The translations under genes and the position numbers were made by a program. Shown here piece by piece: positions 31,482-33,660 of a stretch of 33,660 nucleotides of DNA. The notes beneath the pieces are model-generated. The model was not told the origin of the DNA and searched no databases. It worked only from the letters and a program-made list of their open reading frames with translations. This DNA is from WRGA01 sp031553395. Its GTDB lineage: Bacteria; Bacteroidota; Bacteroidia; Bacteroidales; WRGA01. The stretch covers positions 1 to 33,660 of the forward strand of contig JAVBLR010000051.1 in NCBI GenBank assembly GCA_031553395.1, written 5' to 3'. The number at the start of each line of letters is the position of its first letter. Within the stretch, counting starts at the first letter, position 1.

Positions 31482-33500
31482 TTAATTATTCCATGTTGGC
31501 AACCAAGAATGTTCTTTCGAATACCGCAACATTTGCTCTGCATAACCTTCATTATAAGTTACCTTTATGTCGGTTATTTTTCCATTTTTATCCATTACAG
31601 GTTCATAACCCGGATTTACAAAACCCTTATAAGGAGCAATATTCAGTTTTTTATATCGTGCCAATATTTCTGTATGCAATTTGGGGTCTACAGCTACAGC
31701 ATACGATTCCACAATATTTTTAGCACCATCAAAATCACCTTCCGATTTAATACGTTGAATTTCGGCTAATAATTCTCCAAACAGTTCTCTTACTTTTGCA
31801 TAATCATTAATTACAACAAACGTCTTTCCATCCCGTTGTTTGAACTCCACAACTTTATCCGCCAATCCTTTTTCATATACCCAACGAGCAATCAATTGAC
31901 GATTACGCATGTGAGATTCCTCAATTTGATTCCCCGGCTCGATACGTACCAATTGTGTCATCAAGCCATTCGCCATAAACTTATAATATTCGGCTTTATA
32001 AGCATCCTCGTTTGGTAACAATCCCAACTCGACCATTTTTTTATCGGCAACATAATACAATCCGAATAAGTCGGCGCGAGCCTCTTCAATAGTTGCCCCA
32101 TAAGCTTTCAAAGCATCCGGGTCTACTCCAGGCAACAATTTACCCGATCCATGGCCAAGACATTCATGTAAATCAGTATGCATATTATCGGTTATAAATC
32201 CATACTTTTCTACCAAATCAATCTCTTTTTCACTCCAATAAAACTCCTGAATAAAACCATTTCCTTGTGCAGATTTATCGTAAGCTTCGGTTATATTTTC
32301 AATTGTTACAGACTTTGAACCATGATGTGCCCGTATCCAATTCGAGTTGGGCAAATTAATTCCGATTGGCGTTGCCGGATAACAGTCTCCAGCCAACATT
32401 GCAGCCGTAATAACTTTAGCCGAAACACCTTTCACTGTTTCTTTCTTAAATCTCGCATCAACAGGCGAATGATCTTCAAACCATTGCGCATTGTTGCTAA
32501 TTATTTCCGTACGTTTGGTAGCCTCTACATTTTTGAAATTAACCATTGACTCCCAACTTGCTTTCATTCCCAACGGATCTCCATATGTTTCAATAAATCC
32601 ATTCACAAAATCCACCTGAGAACTAAGTTCTTCTACCCACAAAATACTATACTCGTCAAAATCTTTCAAATCTCCGGTTTTATAAAATTTAATAAGAGAT
32701 TCAATAACAGCTTTTTGTTTATTATCTTCTGCTACATTTTTAGCTTTTTCCAACCATCCGATTATTTTATCGATAGCTTGTGTATATAGCCCTCCGGATT
32801 TCCATACTTTTTCAACAATTTTTCCGTTTTCTTTTACTAAACGTGAATTCAATCCATAGGAAACAGGAAAAGAATCTGCCGGATTTTTCATCTTTGCATA
32901 GAAATCTTCTGCTTCAATCTGAGTTACCCCGTCATAATAATTATTCGCCGATGTCTTTATCAAATCCTGCCCTTCAGCTTGATTTACTCTTTTGGCATCC
33001 ATATCAGAATTAAACATTACAGGTGAAATTATTGCCAGTAATTCATTAACAGTTTGACCTTTTTTCAAAGGAAGTTTCGAAGCATCAATTGATTTTACAG
33101 CCTGATCAAAAAAATCATGCGAAAAACCCGGAACAAATTTATCGGTTGCATAATGATGATGAATTCCATTCGAAAACCATACTCTTTTCAGATAAACAAC
33201 CAGATTCTTATAATCCATTGATGTTTTATCACCCTTGTAATTAAGATAAACAGCCTCAAGAGTACGACGAATAGCTAGATTATATTTACCATTCTGGTCA
33301 AAAAGAATATCCCTTCCTTCTGATGCCGCCTGAGATAAATAGTATATTAATTCTTTCTGTTGAACAGTTAATTGTTCAAATCCGGGTACTTGATACCTAA
33401 GTATCTGCAAATCGGAAAATTGGTCAACAACATAATTGAATTTATCATTTGTTGTTTCGGATGTATTTTGTTTTGCTTCCATTCCTAAAGAAGGTATCAA
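31482..33500 (-). CDS. M49 family dipeptidyl-peptidase III-like metallopeptidase
   Basis: A zinc metallopeptidase predicted to remove dipeptides from the N terminus of oligopeptides. Numbered from the TTG at 33500 (672 residues), the zinc site is HECLGH at 445-450 (H445, E446, H450) with EEARAD at 472-477, where E473 is the third ligand. This matches Bacteroides thetaiotaomicron DPP III with a constant offset of three. GSGKLLPGVDPDALKAYG is also typical. The start is unclear: an in-frame ATG at 33482 gives a protein without signal, while the frame stays open to 33542 and encodes a hydrophobic leader (FKIYIIFIVTILLIPSLG) with no ATG, so export cannot be excluded. Some databases mislabel such proteins as dihydrofolate reductase; no such domain is present. 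Confidence 0.92.
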   Translation of the reverse strand: MIPSLGMEAKQNTSETTNDKFNYVVDQFSDLQILRYQVPGFEQLTVQQKELIYYLSQAASEGRDILFDQNGKYNLAIRRTLEAVYLNYKGDKTSMDYKNLVVYLKRVWFSNGIHHHYATDKFVPGFSHDFFDQAVKSIDASKLPLKKGQTVNELLAIISPVMFNSDMDAKRVNQAEGQDLIKTSANNYYDGVTQIEAEDFYAKMKNPADSFPVSYGLNSRLVKENGKIVEKVWKSGGLYTQAIDKIIGWLEKAKNVAEDNKQKAVIESLIKFYKTGDLKDFDEYSILWVEELSSQVDFVNGFIETYGDPLGMKASWESMVNFKNVEATKRTEIISNNAQWFEDHSPVDARFKKETVKGVSAKVITAAMLAGDCYPATPIGINLPNSNWIRAHHGSKSVTIENITEAYDKSAQGNGFIQEFYWSEKEIDLVEKYGFITDNMHTDLHECLGHGSGKLLPGVDPDALKAYGATIEEARADLFGLYYVADKKMVELGLLPNEDAYKAEYYKFMANGLMTQLVRIEPGNQIEESHMRNRQLIARWVYEKGLADKVVEFKQRDGKTFVVINDYAKVRELFGELLAEIQRIKSEGDFDGAKNIVESYAVAVDPKLHTEILARYKKLNIAPYKGFVNPGYEPVMDKNGKITDIKVTYNEGYAEQMLRYSKEHSWLPTWNN

Positions 33501-33592
33501 CAGTATTGTTACTATAAAAATTATATAAATTTTAAAAATTAATTACACAAATATTTTTCAGTATTTGATTTGGTCTTAAACACCCGGAGAGT

Positions 33593-33613
33593 AATTGCCA
33601 GAATTTGGCAATT
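33593..33613. repeat. Short inverted repeat upstream of the M49 gene
   Basis: AATTGCCA (33593-33600) pairs with TGGCAATT (33606-33613) across a 5-base loop. It lies about 50 bases upstream of the M49 leader frame and could be an operator or the end of an upstream gene beyond the window. Confidence 0.4.
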
Positions 33614-33660
33614 CGATCTTTGAGGGATGATAAATAACGGTTGTGGGTAATGCTTTTTCT

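Noticed and set aside
31482..33500. Dihydrofolate reductase label often given to this protein type
   Set aside because: The sequence has the HECLGH and EEARAD zinc motifs of M49 peptidases and no dihydrofolate reductase fold features.
33581..33660. tRNA or structured RNA at the right edge
   Set aside because: Only one 8-bp hairpin is visible; there is no cloverleaf, T-loop or anticodon arm.

Overview
The window is a chromosomal segment from a member of the Bacteroidales. The evidence is a secreted pectate lyase with a type IX secretion (T9SS) C-terminal signal, a FimA/Mfa-type pilus locus, a Na+-pumping methylmalonyl-CoA decarboxylase operon whose OadG-like subunit carries a lamin-tail domain, menaquinone rather than ubiquinone genes, and Bacteroidetes promoter -7 boxes (TAnnTTTG) in front of many genes. 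The T9SS signal together with PL9 and PL10 pectate lyases suggests a propionate-forming, plant-polysaccharide-using family such as Paludibacteraceae or Dysgonomonadaceae, but the genus cannot be fixed from the sequence alone. Most of the window is AT-rich; the first 2 kb is clearly richer in GC.

Layout. 1-2000: SlyD-like FKBP prolyl isomerase, CvpA-family membrane protein and a stand-alone GT5 N-terminal domain, all on the minus strand. 2200-4700: DUF2459 protein and menG on the minus strand, with menA divergent on the plus strand. 4840-9270 (plus): T9SS-exported PL9 pectate lyase, then an 868-residue secreted MG2/plug-like protein. 9440-12465: NhaD Na+/H+ antiporter and a small beta-barrel protein (minus), then ung (plus), which converges on a PL10 pectate lyase (12543-13634, minus). 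13798-18172 (minus): pilus operon DUF3575, DUF3868/OmpA, FimA, FimB/Mfa2. 18173-19325: no intact gene; it holds a decayed clostripain-like (C11) protease gene and a compound inverted-repeat element.

19326-24046 (minus) is the methylmalonyl-CoA branch: epimerase, carboxyltransferase alpha, lamin-tail/OadG subunit, biotin carrier and Na+-pumping beta subunit. With no biotin carboxylase gene in the cluster, it reads as a decarboxylase that ends the succinate-to-propionate pathway and exports Na+. That Na+ gradient could be used or balanced by the NhaD antiporter elsewhere in the window. 24178-29229: a lipoprotein of unknown function and a two-gene heterodimeric ABC exporter with one degenerate ATP site. 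29370-33500: outer-membrane barrel protein, fused SpmA/SpmB-like membrane protein, and an M49 dipeptidyl-peptidase III-like metallopeptidase whose start codon is unclear.

No rRNA, tRNA, CRISPR array, intact transposase or phage gene was recognised. The least ordinary parts are the pseudogene/repeat island upstream of the pilus operon, the lamin-tail/OadG fusion, the plug-like secreted protein that lacks a barrel, and the composition break near 2.1 kb.
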